64,000 nt of DNA from Jutongia huaianensis (GTDB lineage: Bacteria > Bacillota > Clostridia > Lachnospirales > Lachnospiraceae), in assembly GCF_014384985.1 (NCBI RefSeq), contig NZ_JACRSX010000003.1:62001-126000 (forward strand), in the 5' to 3' direction. The translations under genes and the position numbers were made by a program. Positions 26,910 through 35,477 of the stretch are shown in pieces (within the stretch, counting starts at the first letter, position 1; each line of letters opens with the position of its first letter). Below the pieces are notes generated by a model. The model had not been told where the DNA came from. It did no database searches and saw only the letters and a list, made by a program, of their open reading frames with translations.

Positions 26910-27448
26910 GACGATATATTTATCTTTTATTGTTAAATATCATATGCTTTGTACTTCAGGCCTCGGTATTTAGCCATCTTCATCTTGGGGGGGTATCCCC
27001 AAACATACTGATCATGGTGACAGCGGCATTCGGTCTGATGTATGGCAGAAAGCTTGGAATGTTTTCCGGTGTTGTAGGCGGACTTCTGGTGGATGCCATG
27101 TTTAATTCTGTTATTGGTCTGACCATATTGATCTATGCGTTTATCGGGTATATCAATGGAATGCTCAACAAGTTGTATTTTAAGGACAAGCTGTATATTC
27201 CGGCACTGACGATTGTTTTTAGTGATCTTGCTTATGGTATCCTTTATTATGTCTGCCGTTTTATGCTGCGGGGACGTATGGATTTTCCGTTTTATCTGTT
27301 GCATGTGATGATTCCGGAGGCTATTTATACATTGATCGTTGGCCTGTTGGTTTATCTGATCATGCGCCGCATCAAAACATATTTTAATCCGGAAGAAAAG
27401 GTCTCTCTGGAGGAGCATATTGAGATGGATCGGGAAAAGATCATTTAA
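26906..27448 (+). CDS. mreD: Rod-shape protein MreD
   Basis: Small polytopic membrane partner of MreC. 180 residues with about five hydrophobic helices; PNILIMVTAAFGLMYGRKLG and GLLVDAM near residues 33-75 are typical. TTG start overlaps the mreC stop; no clear separate ribosome site, so translation is probably coupled. mrdA follows 41 bp downstream. Confidence 0.92.
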   Translation: MRRYIYLLLLNIICFVLQASVFSHLHLGGVSPNILIMVTAAFGLMYGRKLGMFSGVVGGLLVDAMFNSVIGLTILIYAFIGYINGMLNKLYFKDKLYIPALTIVFSDLAYGILYYVCRFMLRGRMDFPFYLLHVMIPEAIYTLIVGLLVYLIMRRIKTYFNPEEKVSLEEHIEMDREKII

Positions 27449-27489
27449 CAGGAAACGGGTATGAAAGAAAAAGAAAGGAGAGAAAAGTC

Positions 27490-30348
27490 GTGTTAGACAA
27501 TTTGAAAGAATATATAAAAATGTTTTTTAATTCCAGATTATTGCCGATTACGGTTGTTTTTGTTCTTCTTTTTTCTATTTTGGTCAATCGTATGTTTGAG
27601 CTTCAGATTGTGGATAGAGACAATATTATCGCAAGTGGTGCCAGCAATACCATTAAGGAGAAAGACATCAAGGCAACCAGAGGAAATATATATGACTGCA
27701 ATGGAAAGCTTCTTGCTTACAATAAATTATCCTACAATATTGTGTTTTCGGAAACATCAAAGCTGTCCGGTATGACCAATGATGAAAAAAATCAGATGAT
27801 CCACCGTCTGCTTTATATTCTGCAGAAGCATGGCAGTGAATTATCAGTAGAGTATTATCTTCAGTATGAAAAGGGGAAGCTTCAGTATCAGGTAGAAGGA
27901 AGCTCACTGGAACGTTATCAGGCAGATGCATATTCTGTGCAGGGGGGCGTCAAAGCTCTCACACAGGAGCAGAAAGATACGACGCCACAGGAAATGTATG
28001 ACTATCTGATCAAAAAATTTGAGATATCCGATTCTTATGATCAGGATACGGCGATTGATATTCTTGCAGTCCGTTACGCAATGTTTATCAATCGATATGC
28101 AAAATTTCAGGATATTATTCTGGCCAAAAATGTAAACGAAAATACGGTGGCAGCGATCAAGGAGAACAGTGAACTTCTGCCGGGTGTTGATATTGATCAG
28201 AATACTTCACGTGTCTATAAAAAGAGCAAATATTTTGCACATATGCTGGGATATACAGGTTCCATTTCGGCAGAGAAGCTGGAGGAGCTGCAAAAGGATG
28301 GTGAAGAGTCTGTATATTCGGTAGACGATCAGATCGGTATTTCAGGTCTGGAAAGCACTTATGAGGAATATCTGCGGGGAACCAAGGGAAGCAAGGAGAT
28401 TACGGTAGACGGAGGAACCAGCCGGATCATTTCCGAGAAAACCACAAAGGATCCGGTAGCGGGGAATGACCTGTATCTGACGATTGATGCCAAGCTTCAG
28501 GAGGAATGCTATCATCTGTTGGAGGAAAGGATCGCGGGTATTCTGATCTCCAATATCAACAATAGTATGTATGCAGGTACCAGAGGACATTCTACGAAGG
28601 ATATACGGGTTCCGATCTATGATGTTTATAATGCGATCATTCAAAATAATATTGTCAATGTGGAGCGCTTTAATGATGACGATGCCTCTGTCTTAGAGAA
28701 AGCGACTCTGAATAAATATAAGGCAAAGAAAAAAGTAATCGTTCGCAGGATTCGACAGCTTTTGGCTTCCGGCAGTACAGCGGATGCAAAGAGTATATCT
28801 TCCGATATGAATGATTTTCTGGACTATTTTTACAAGATCCTGACAGAAAATTCCATTGTGATCACAGAGAGCAATGAGTCTGACAGCTCCCAGAAATCCG
28901 TAGATACCTCGGATGCAACATACAAGAGTTACGCCAACGGTTCTCTCAGTCTGAGTAAATATCTGCAGTATGCGATCTCACAGCAGTGGATCGATCTGGA
29001 TAAACTGGATATTGGAAACGATTTCTATAGTACGCAGGAAATTTACAAAAAACTGGTTGACTATGGCATTGATTTATTAGAAAATGATACTACATTTACG
29101 AAGATGATATATAGCTATATGATATATCATTATGAGCTTTCCGGACGGGATATCTGTCTGCTCTTATTTGATCAGGGAGATATCAAGTACAATGCACAGG
29201 AGTACACCCAGGTTAAACATGGCATTACGTCGTCATATTCTTTCCTGATCCGCAAGATCAAGAAGCTGGAGATCACGCCGGGACAGCTTGGGCTGGATCC
29301 ATGCTCCGGATCTATCATTGTTACGGATGTGAATACCGGTGATGTCAAGGCCATGGTAACGTACCCAAGCTACGACAATAATAAAATGGCAAATCAGGTA
29401 GATTCTGATTACTTTTACACGTATCTGAAGGATAATACGGCATCCCCTCTGTTGAATCGTCCGACCCAGCAGGAGATTGCACCGGGATCTACCTTTAAGA
29501 TGGTGACATCTGTAGCATCTCTACAGGAGGGGCTTATTACTCCAAGCAGTACAGTTTATGATACAGTCACCTTTACGAAAGCGCCGGCTTACGGTTCTCC
29601 GAGATGCTGGAGCAGTTCCTCACATGGCAATCTGACTGTGTCTGGGGCGCTGGAGCATTCCTGTAATGTGTTTTTCTATGAGATGGGATATCGTCTGGGA
29701 AGTGGACATAATGGCAGGGTGAATGATAAGGGAGGTCTGGCACGGTTAAAGAAATATGCAGATATGTTCGGTCTGACCGATAAATCCGGTGTGGAGATCA
29801 CGGAGTCGGCTCCGCATTTTTCCACAACAGATATTCTTCGTTCCTGTATCGGTCAGGGTAGTCATGCCTATGCGCCGATCCAGCTTGCCAGATATGTGAC
29901 AACGGTAGCCAACAGTGGAACCTGTTATGATCTGACGCTGGTGGATAAGATCAAGGATGTTGATGGAAAAACAGTATTAAACAATTCCGCAAAGGTCAGA
30001 AATAAGGTTAATGTGGCCCAGTCCACCTGGCAGGCAGTCCACAATGGTATGTACCGGGTGGCAAACGGTGCAGAGCATGGCAGCATTTTCGCGGGAATGA
30101 AAAAGAAATTTGCCGGTAAGACCGGTACGGCACAGCAGAATACTCTTCATCCAAACCATGCGTATTTTCTATCTTATGGACCGTATGAGAATCCGGAGAT
30201 TTCCGTAAGCTGTGTTATTCCAAATGGCTATACATCTTCCTATGCAATGGAATGTGCAAGGGATGTTTATCAATATTACTTTGGAGACAAAAAGGTGTCT
30301 GGTGGAAAAGCGACATCTGTCGGACACTATGCGAGAACAAATGATTAA
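27490..30348 (+). CDS. mrdA: Penicillin-binding protein 2, elongation transpeptidase
   Basis: Class B PBP that cross-links lateral wall peptidoglycan with RodA. 952 residues, well above the usual 600-720. One N-terminal membrane helix (about 15-35), dimerisation domain, and transpeptidase motifs STFK (Ser667), SCN (Ser724) and KTG (Lys877). The extra length is mostly between residues about 340 and 600, a region of helical, low-similarity sequence within or just before the transpeptidase domain. GTG start with AAGGAGAGAAA upstream. Followed 32 bp later by minC, linking elongation and septum control. Confidence 0.94.
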   Translation: MLDNLKEYIKMFFNSRLLPITVVFVLLFSILVNRMFELQIVDRDNIIASGASNTIKEKDIKATRGNIYDCNGKLLAYNKLSYNIVFSETSKLSGMTNDEKNQMIHRLLYILQKHGSELSVEYYLQYEKGKLQYQVEGSSLERYQADAYSVQGGVKALTQEQKDTTPQEMYDYLIKKFEISDSYDQDTAIDILAVRYAMFINRYAKFQDIILAKNVNENTVAAIKENSELLPGVDIDQNTSRVYKKSKYFAHMLGYTGSISAEKLEELQKDGEESVYSVDDQIGISGLESTYEEYLRGTKGSKEITVDGGTSRIISEKTTKDPVAGNDLYLTIDAKLQEECYHLLEERIAGILISNINNSMYAGTRGHSTKDIRVPIYDVYNAIIQNNIVNVERFNDDDASVLEKATLNKYKAKKKVIVRRIRQLLASGSTADAKSISSDMNDFLDYFYKILTENSIVITESNESDSSQKSVDTSDATYKSYANGSLSLSKYLQYAISQQWIDLDKLDIGNDFYSTQEIYKKLVDYGIDLLENDTTFTKMIYSYMIYHYELSGRDICLLLFDQGDIKYNAQEYTQVKHGITSSYSFLIRKIKKLEITPGQLGLDPCSGSIIVTDVNTGDVKAMVTYPSYDNNKMANQVDSDYFYTYLKDNTASPLLNRPTQQEIAPGSTFKMVTSVASLQEGLITPSSTVYDTVTFTKAPAYGSPRCWSSSSHGNLTVSGALEHSCNVFFYEMGYRLGSGHNGRVNDKGGLARLKKYADMFGLTDKSGVEITESAPHFSTTDILRSCIGQGSHAYAPIQLARYVTTVANSGTCYDLTLVDKIKDVDGKTVLNNSAKVRNKVNVAQSTWQAVHNGMYRVANGAEHGSIFAGMKKKFAGKTGTAQQNTLHPNHAYFLSYGPYENPEISVSCVIPNGYTSSYAMECARDVYQYYFGDKKVSGGKATSVGHYARTND

Positions 30349-30380
30349 GATATCTATCGTACAAGAATGGGAGAAATGAT

Positions 30381-31103
30381 ATGGGAAATGTAGTAAAAAT
30401 AACAGGATCCAAATCGGGAATCATTCTGAAACTGGATCCGGAGGCGGAATGGGAACTGATCAAAAAGGAAGTGGCAGATAAATTTCAGACTTCTGCGGAT
30501 TTCTGGGGAGATGCACAGAAGGCGATCGCTTTTCAGGGCAGGGAACTGGATGATGAACAGCAGGATGAGATTTTAGAGATCATCCGGAAAAACTGTCGTC
30601 TTCAGATTGTCTGTGTTCTGGATGAGGATCCGGAAAAAGAAGCGGCATTTGCCAGAGCAGTTCAGGCAGGAGGCAGCGGTTCTAAAATTTCCGAAGCTGG
30701 GAAAACAGCAGCCAATCTGCTCCAGACAGATAATGGAACCGGTTTCTTTTTTAAGGGAAATCTTCGTTCCGGACAGGTTTTGGATGTGGAGACAAGCATC
30801 ATTATTCTGGGAGATGTCAACAACGGTGCGAAGGTCATTTCTAAGGGAAATGTAATCATTCTGGGTTCCCTGAAGGGAAATGTTTTTGCAGGTTCTGCTG
30901 GAAATGTTGATGCATTTGTGATAGCCTTAGATATGAAACCGGTGCAGATCCGGATCGCTGATACGATTGCGCGATCACCGGATGAGGATAAAAAGGGCCG
31001 GGGCAAAAAGGAAAGAGAGACAAAAATTGCATTCTGGGAGGATGGAAATATTTATATTGAACCTCTGGATAAGGATGTAATGAGTGATATCCGGCTGTCA
31101 TAA
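30381..31103 (+). CDS. minC: Septum-site inhibitor MinC
   Basis: Blocks FtsZ ring formation away from mid-cell. 240 residues. N-terminal FtsZ-inhibitory domain (residues 1-80), then the C-terminal beta-helix with FKGNLRSGQVLDVE, ILGDVNNGAKVISKGNV and the MinD-contacting RIAD. ATG follows GGGAGAAATG. Upstream of minD by 104 bp; the spacer shows no clear terminator. Confidence 0.95.
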   Translation: MGNVVKITGSKSGIILKLDPEAEWELIKKEVADKFQTSADFWGDAQKAIAFQGRELDDEQQDEILEIIRKNCRLQIVCVLDEDPEKEAAFARAVQAGGSGSKISEAGKTAANLLQTDNGTGFFFKGNLRSGQVLDVETSIIILGDVNNGAKVISKGNVIILGSLKGNVFAGSAGNVDAFVIALDMKPVQIRIADTIARSPDEDKKGRGKKERETKIAFWEDGNIYIEPLDKDVMSDIRLS

Positions 31104-31207
31104 ACCGGAGTATCATCTGGAAAATCCTGGCTTTATGAAAAGAAAATGTAACTGCAGACTGGCAGTGCATCATAGATTAACACTTTAATAATTAGGAGGA
31201 AATAAAA

Positions 31208-31996
31208 ATGGGAGAGGTTATTGTAATCACATCCGGAAAAGGCGGTGTTGGTAAGACAACCACTACAGCCAATGTAGGAACCGGGCTTGCCATGATGGGA
31301 AAGAAAGTAGTGCTGATCGATACCGATATAGGACTTCGTAATCTTGACGTGATCATGGGACTGGAGAACCGGATCGTCTATAATCTGGTTGATGTTGTAG
31401 AAAATAACTGCCGTATTAAACAGGCTCTGATCAAGGATAAGCGTTATCCGAATCTTTATCTGCTGCCATCTGCGCAGACAAAGGACAAGACTGCGGTTAC
31501 ACCGGAGCAGATGAAAAAACTTGCGGATGAGTTGAAGGAAGAGTTTGATTACATACTGATGGACTGCCCGGCTGGAATAGAGCAGGGATTTAAAAATGCC
31601 ATTGCAGGAGCAGATCGTGCTTTGGTGGTAACAACGCCGGAGGTATCAGCAGTTCGTGATGCGGATCGTATTATTGGACTTCTGGAGGCAAATGAGATTG
31701 GACAGACACATCTGATCGTAAACCGTCTCCGTGTAGATATGGTAAAGAGCGGTGATATGATGTCCAGCGAGGATGTTGTGGAAATTCTTGCTGTTGATCT
31801 GATCGGTGTAGTACCGGATGATGAGCATATTGTAATTTCTGCCAATAATGGTGAGCCACTGGTTGGTTCCGATTGTATGGCAGGACAGGCATATATGAAC
31901 ATCTGCAAACGCATTGTTGGCGAGCAGGTAGATTTTATTGATTTTGAAGCAAAGAAGGGATTATTCCAGAAGCTTGCTTCAATCTTAAAGAAATAG
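31208..31996 (+). CDS. minD: Septum-site ATPase MinD
   Basis: ParA-type ATPase that recruits MinC to the membrane. 262 residues. Deviant Walker A GKGGVGKTT (residues 10-18), switch region DTDIGLRNLD, MDCPAG Walker B, and the C-terminal amphipathic helix KGLFQKLASILKK that binds membrane. ATG after AGGAGGAAATAAAA. Followed by a stem-loop and minE. Confidence 0.97.
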   Translation: MGEVIVITSGKGGVGKTTTTANVGTGLAMMGKKVVLIDTDIGLRNLDVIMGLENRIVYNLVDVVENNCRIKQALIKDKRYPNLYLLPSAQTKDKTAVTPEQMKKLADELKEEFDYILMDCPAGIEQGFKNAIAGADRALVVTTPEVSAVRDADRIIGLLEANEIGQTHLIVNRLRVDMVKSGDMMSSEDVVEILAVDLIGVVPDDEHIVISANNGEPLVGSDCMAGQAYMNICKRIVGEQVDFIDFEAKKGLFQKLASILKK

Positions 31997-32022
31997 ACAA
32001 TTATTCAAAATAAAGGATAAAT

Positions 32023-32057
32023 TCGCTGATAACCGGGAAATAAACGAGTTTATCAGC
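32023..32057 (+). promoter_or_regulatory. Stem-loop between minD and minE
   Basis: Perfect 9-bp inverted repeat (CGCTGATAA at 32023-32031, TTATCAGCG at 32049-32057) with a 17-nt loop, just before the minE ribosome site (GGAGG at about 32062). No T tract follows, so it is not a standard terminator. It might affect mRNA stability or minE translation. Confidence 0.55.
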
Positions 32058-32074
32058 GTAGATGGAGGTTTGGA

Positions 32075-32371
32075 ATGGGATTTTTCTCAAGTTTTTTTAA
32101 AAGTGACGTGAAAAGCGGAGAGAACGCAAAGAACCGTCTCAAGGTAGCCATTACCTCTGATCGGGCTGTGTGCTCGCCGGAAATTATGGAGCAGATGAAA
32201 AATGAGATCATTCAGGTTATCTCAAAGTATGTAGAGATTGACGTGGAGGGTCTTGATATTAAAGTGAAGCAGATGGAGCTGGAGGATGGTGCAACACCGG
32301 TTAATGCGGTTATGGCCAATATTCCGATCAAGGGTTCCAGAAATTTCAGAAGATCATCACAGCAGCATTGA
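32075..32371 (+). CDS. minE: Topological specificity factor MinE
   Basis: Stimulates MinD ATPase and drives pole-to-pole patterning. 98 residues: membrane-touching N-terminus MGFFSSFFK, MinD-binding stretch AKNRLKVAITSDR at about 18-30, and the dimer domain with VEIDVEGLDIKVKQ. ATG follows GGAGGTTTGGA. Finding MinE beside DivIVA (38533) means both types of division-site regulator occur here. Confidence 0.95.
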   Translation: MGFFSSFFKSDVKSGENAKNRLKVAITSDRAVCSPEIMEQMKNEIIQVISKYVEIDVEGLDIKVKQMELEDGATPVNAVMANIPIKGSRNFRRSSQQH

Positions 32372-32387
32372 GAGGAAGTAGAGATAC

Positions 32388-33617
32388 ATGTTAAACAGAT
32401 TAAAGCAATATGATTGGCGTAATTTTAATTATTCTCTGGTTATCATTGTAATAATTTTATGCATGATCAGTGCGTTTACCTTAAAATTGGCAGGTGGCGC
32501 AGAAAAGGGAGCCGGATATATGAGGGGACAGCTCATAGGAATGATTATGGGGCTTTTTATTGTTGCTTTTTTGTCTGTACTGGATTATCATTTTATATGC
32601 AGATTTGTAGCAGTTTACTTTTTTCTGGGAATCATGCTGGTTCTTATGACAAAGATTCCGGGGATCGGAACTGATCTGGATACCGGTTCCAGCCGATGGA
32701 TCAGGCTGCCGGTGGGAAGTATAACATTCCAGCCGTCGGAGTTGTTAAAAATTATATTTATTCTGACGATGGCGGTGCTGTTCTGCAAGATACGAAAACA
32801 GCTTGATCAATTCAAAGCCGTTGTATGGATCGTATTACTGACGCTGCCGGCATTTGGTGCTATTGTGATACAGCCTGACCTGTCATCCAGTCTTGTTATT
32901 CTTTTTGTGATGGCGGTTATGACTTTCGTGGCAGGACTGTCGTATCGTGTGATCGTACCGATCATTTCCGTGGGGCTTCCGATTACGTTAATCGTGTACT
33001 GGTATGTTCAGCAGCCGGGAAATTTACTGCTTCAGGGATATCAGTATGACCGTGTCTTTGCATTCAAAAATCAGGACTCTACGGTGATGCGTATTGTCGA
33101 TCTGAACCGTCAGCAGAAATCTTCCGTCAATGCGATTGCAGAGGGTGGTCTGTATGGTAAGTTTTTAAAGGATGGTGCCAGAGCAGGAAGCTCCAGAGCA
33201 TATTCCAGTGTATCTATCCGGGAGAGTGACTTTATCTGGAGTGTGATTTCAGAGGAATTTGGCTTTCTGGGATGCTGTCTGGTTTTGCTGTTATTTGGTA
33301 TTCTGATATTTAAGTGTTTCCGCGTTGCAAGAAAGGCACAGGATTTCCTGGGCATGCTGATCGCAGTCGGGGTGTCTGCGATGTTTATGTTCCAGGTGTT
33401 CAGTAATATATGCGTTGTGACATTTCTTTTTCCAAATACAGGTCTGCCACTGCCGTTTCTAAGCAATGGTCTCAGTTCTATGATGTCGTCGATGATCGGT
33501 ATAGGACTGGTCATCAATATCGGTATCCAGCCGGCCAAAACGAAAAAGGGTGGATTTACAATGCGAAAGGCATATTCAGATATGGACAATGATGTTGACA
33601 TTGATTTTAGTCTGTAG
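32388..33617 (+). CDS. rodA: SEDS glycosyltransferase RodA
   Basis: Polytopic peptidoglycan polymerase that works with PBP2. 409 residues, about ten hydrophobic helices. FQPSELLKIIFIL, and ESDFIWSVISEEFGFLG with the Asp considered catalytic in SEDS proteins. The usual PFISYGGSS is changed to PFLSNGLSSM here. FtsW/SpoVE paralogues cannot be fully excluded, but the mre/PBP2 context supports RodA. Starts 17 bp after minE. Confidence 0.9.
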   Translation: MLNRLKQYDWRNFNYSLVIIVIILCMISAFTLKLAGGAEKGAGYMRGQLIGMIMGLFIVAFLSVLDYHFICRFVAVYFFLGIMLVLMTKIPGIGTDLDTGSSRWIRLPVGSITFQPSELLKIIFILTMAVLFCKIRKQLDQFKAVVWIVLLTLPAFGAIVIQPDLSSSLVILFVMAVMTFVAGLSYRVIVPIISVGLPITLIVYWYVQQPGNLLLQGYQYDRVFAFKNQDSTVMRIVDLNRQQKSSVNAIAEGGLYGKFLKDGARAGSSRAYSSVSIRESDFIWSVISEEFGFLGCCLVLLLFGILIFKCFRVARKAQDFLGMLIAVGVSAMFMFQVFSNICVVTFLFPNTGLPLPFLSNGLSSMMSSMIGIGLVINIGIQPAKTKKGGFTMRKAYSDMDNDVDIDFSL

Positions 33618-33664
33618 ATGTTTTTGTAAGAGAAGGTATAAAATTTACTTGGAGGGGTGAAACA

Positions 33665-34072
33665 ATGAACATTGGTTTAATTGCGCATGATGCAAAAAAA
33701 ATATTGATGCAGAATTTCACGATTGCATATCGGGGGATTCTCAGTAAACATGAGATATATGCTACCGGGACGACCGGCCGTTTGATTGAAGAAGTGACAA
33801 ATCTTACGGTGCATAAGTATCTTGCGGGTCATCTGGGGGGCGAGCAGCAGCTGGCATCCCAGATTGAGCACAACCAGATCGATATGGTCATCTTTTTGAG
33901 AGATCCTCAGTCGCCAAAATCCCATGAGCCGGATGTGATGAATGTAATCCATTTGTGTGACACATACAACATTCCGTTTGCAACAAATCTTGCGACAGCA
34001 GAACTTTTGGTGAAGGCTTTGGAGCATGGCGATCTTGAGTGGCGTGAAATGATCAAAAAAGAAGAGGAATAA
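33665..34072 (+). CDS. mgsA: Methylglyoxal synthase
   Basis: Converts dihydroxyacetone phosphate to methylglyoxal, a bypass of lower glycolysis when sugar phosphates accumulate. 135 residues. IALIAHD-like start (GLIAHDAKK), ATGTTGRL phosphate site, HLGGEQQLASQI, catalytic Asp80 in IFLRDPQ and PFATNLATAELLV. ATG after GGAGGGGTGAAACA. The next gene's ATG touches its stop codon. Its presence in a wall operon is typical for Clostridia but unexplained. Confidence 0.97.
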   Translation: MNIGLIAHDAKKILMQNFTIAYRGILSKHEIYATGTTGRLIEEVTNLTVHKYLAGHLGGEQQLASQIEHNQIDMVIFLRDPQSPKSHEPDVMNVIHLCDTYNIPFATNLATAELLVKALEHGDLEWREMIKKEEE

Positions 34073-35101
34073 ATGATTAGAACAAAAAAGAAAATGAAAA
34101 ACAAATGGGTAAGCGCAGGATGTGTTTGTGCTGCTTTGATCGGAATCTGCTCTTTGTTGACAGGCTGTAGTGTGGATACTGTGCCGGTGTCTGATACACA
34201 GATCAGTTATGATGGAGAGGCGGCTTCAGATACATCAGACAATAACAGTGATAATAGTTCGGCAGACAGTACGCTGCTGTCAGAGGATGTATGTATTGTA
34301 CCTCAAAAGAGCAATACGGCAACAGATGCAGCGATCACGGCTGATGCGGCACTTTTGATTGATGACAGCCGGCATAAGGTGCTTTATGCACAGAATGTAT
34401 ACGGGACAGAATATCCGGCCAGTGTATCTAAGATTGCAACAGCTTTGATGGCAATAAAGTATGCTAATCCGGATGATACTGTTACGATCAGCAATAATGC
34501 ATCCCATATTACAGAGTATGGTGCGAGGTTATGTGGATTCCAGGAGGGAGATAAGATCTCCATGAAGGATCTGTTATATTGTATGCTGATATATTCGGGA
34601 AATGATGCTTCGGTAGCCATTGCAGAGCATATTTCGGGATCCGAGGCAGAATTTGCATCCAAAATGAATAAAGAACTGGTGGCTTTGGGGGTCAGTGGAA
34701 CACATTTTGTAAATTCCCATGGTCTTCATGACGATAATCATTACACAACAGCATATGATCTGTATTTGATCTTTCACGAATTATTAAAATATGACGATTT
34801 TCGGGAGATCATCCAATGTACGAAGTATACAGCTACATGGGAGAATGCCCAGGGAAAGAAACAGTCTCTTGAAATTGTGTCATCGGATCCGTATCTGACC
34901 GGTTCCAAGCAGCCGCCGAAAGGATTGACTGCGATCGGAGGAAAGTCCGGAGCCACTGTAAAGGCGGGAGGATGTCTGATCATGTATTTCCAGGATAAGA
35001 AAAAAAGAGATTATATATCAATTATTTTAAAAGCAGATTCATCCTATGGAGCGTACACACAGATGAATCATTTACTGGAATATGTAAAGAGAGGAAAATA
35101 A
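34073..35101 (+). CDS. D-alanyl-D-alanine carboxypeptidase, lipoprotein
   Basis: Low-molecular-weight PBP that trims the terminal D-Ala of stem peptides. 342 residues. Lipobox LLTGC with Cys32 gives a predicted lipoprotein rather than the usual C-terminal anchor. Active-site motifs: SVSK in YPASVSKIATALM, SGN in IYSGNDASVAIAEH, and KSG in GGKSGATVKAG in place of KTG. A Ser/Asp/Asn-rich linker follows the lipid Cys. ATG follows directly on the mgsA stop. It closes the mreB-to-rodA operon; the terminator overlaps its stop codon. Confidence 0.92.
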   Translation: MIRTKKKMKNKWVSAGCVCAALIGICSLLTGCSVDTVPVSDTQISYDGEAASDTSDNNSDNSSADSTLLSEDVCIVPQKSNTATDAAITADAALLIDDSRHKVLYAQNVYGTEYPASVSKIATALMAIKYANPDDTVTISNNASHITEYGARLCGFQEGDKISMKDLLYCMLIYSGNDASVAIAEHISGSEAEFASKMNKELVALGVSGTHFVNSHGLHDDNHYTTAYDLYLIFHELLKYDDFREIIQCTKYTATWENAQGKKQSLEIVSSDPYLTGSKQPPKGLTAIGGKSGATVKAGGCLIMYFQDKKKRDYISIILKADSSYGAYTQMNHLLEYVKRGK

Positions 35102-35115
35102 TCCTCTCTTTTTCT
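35086..35115 (+). terminator. Terminator of the mre/min/rodA operon
   Basis: Stem AAAGAGAGGA (35086-35095) with TCCTCTCTTT (35102-35111), loop AAATAA, followed by TTCTTTTT. It overlaps the stop codon of the upstream carboxypeptidase gene and faces the small minus-strand gene. Confidence 0.85.
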
Positions 35116-35129
35116 TTTTATTCTGCCTA

Positions 35130-35330
35130 TTACATTGTGGAACGGATTCGGCCAAAGTAACTGATGGCGTATAATCCGCTCAATCCCACAACGGCATAAA
35201 TGATCCGGGAAAACAGACTCATATTTCCAAAGATCACACGTACCAGATCAAACTGAAAGAAACCGATCAGTCCCCAGTTGACGGCACCGACAATGATGAG
35301 TACGAGAATGATATAATCTAATGTTTTCAT
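35130..35330 (-). CDS. DUF378 small membrane protein (YuzA-like)
   Basis: 66 residues with two hydrophobic segments; the family signature is YIILVLIIVGAVNWGLIGFF near the start. Function unknown. ATG 35330 is preceded by GAAAGGT at distance. A 7-bp inverted repeat (35348-35369) lies just upstream. It is the only minus-strand gene in this part and is transcribed alone. Confidence 0.85.
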   Translation of the reverse strand: MKTLDYIILVLIIVGAVNWGLIGFFQFDLVRVIFGNMSLFSRIIYAVVGLSGLYAISYFGRIRSTM

Positions 35331-35409
35331 AAAAACACCATACCTTTCTGTATCCGTTTACTGATACAGTTTTAGTATTTCCGGCAGGAAGAAAATATAT
35401 ACACTTATC

Positions 35410-35438
35410 TTGTCAAAATCATAAAAAAAAGCTATAAT
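35410..35438 (+). promoter_or_regulatory. Promoter for the HlyD-like gene and division cluster
   Basis: TTGTCA, 17-bp spacer rich in A, TATAAT. It lies 40 bp before GTG 35478, with GGAAGGAGG between. Probably drives 35478 through divIVA (40854), as no terminator is seen before 40888. Confidence 0.8.
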
Positions 35439-35477
35439 AAAAAGGTTAGAACCACTCATTTTGGAAGGAGGGATTTT

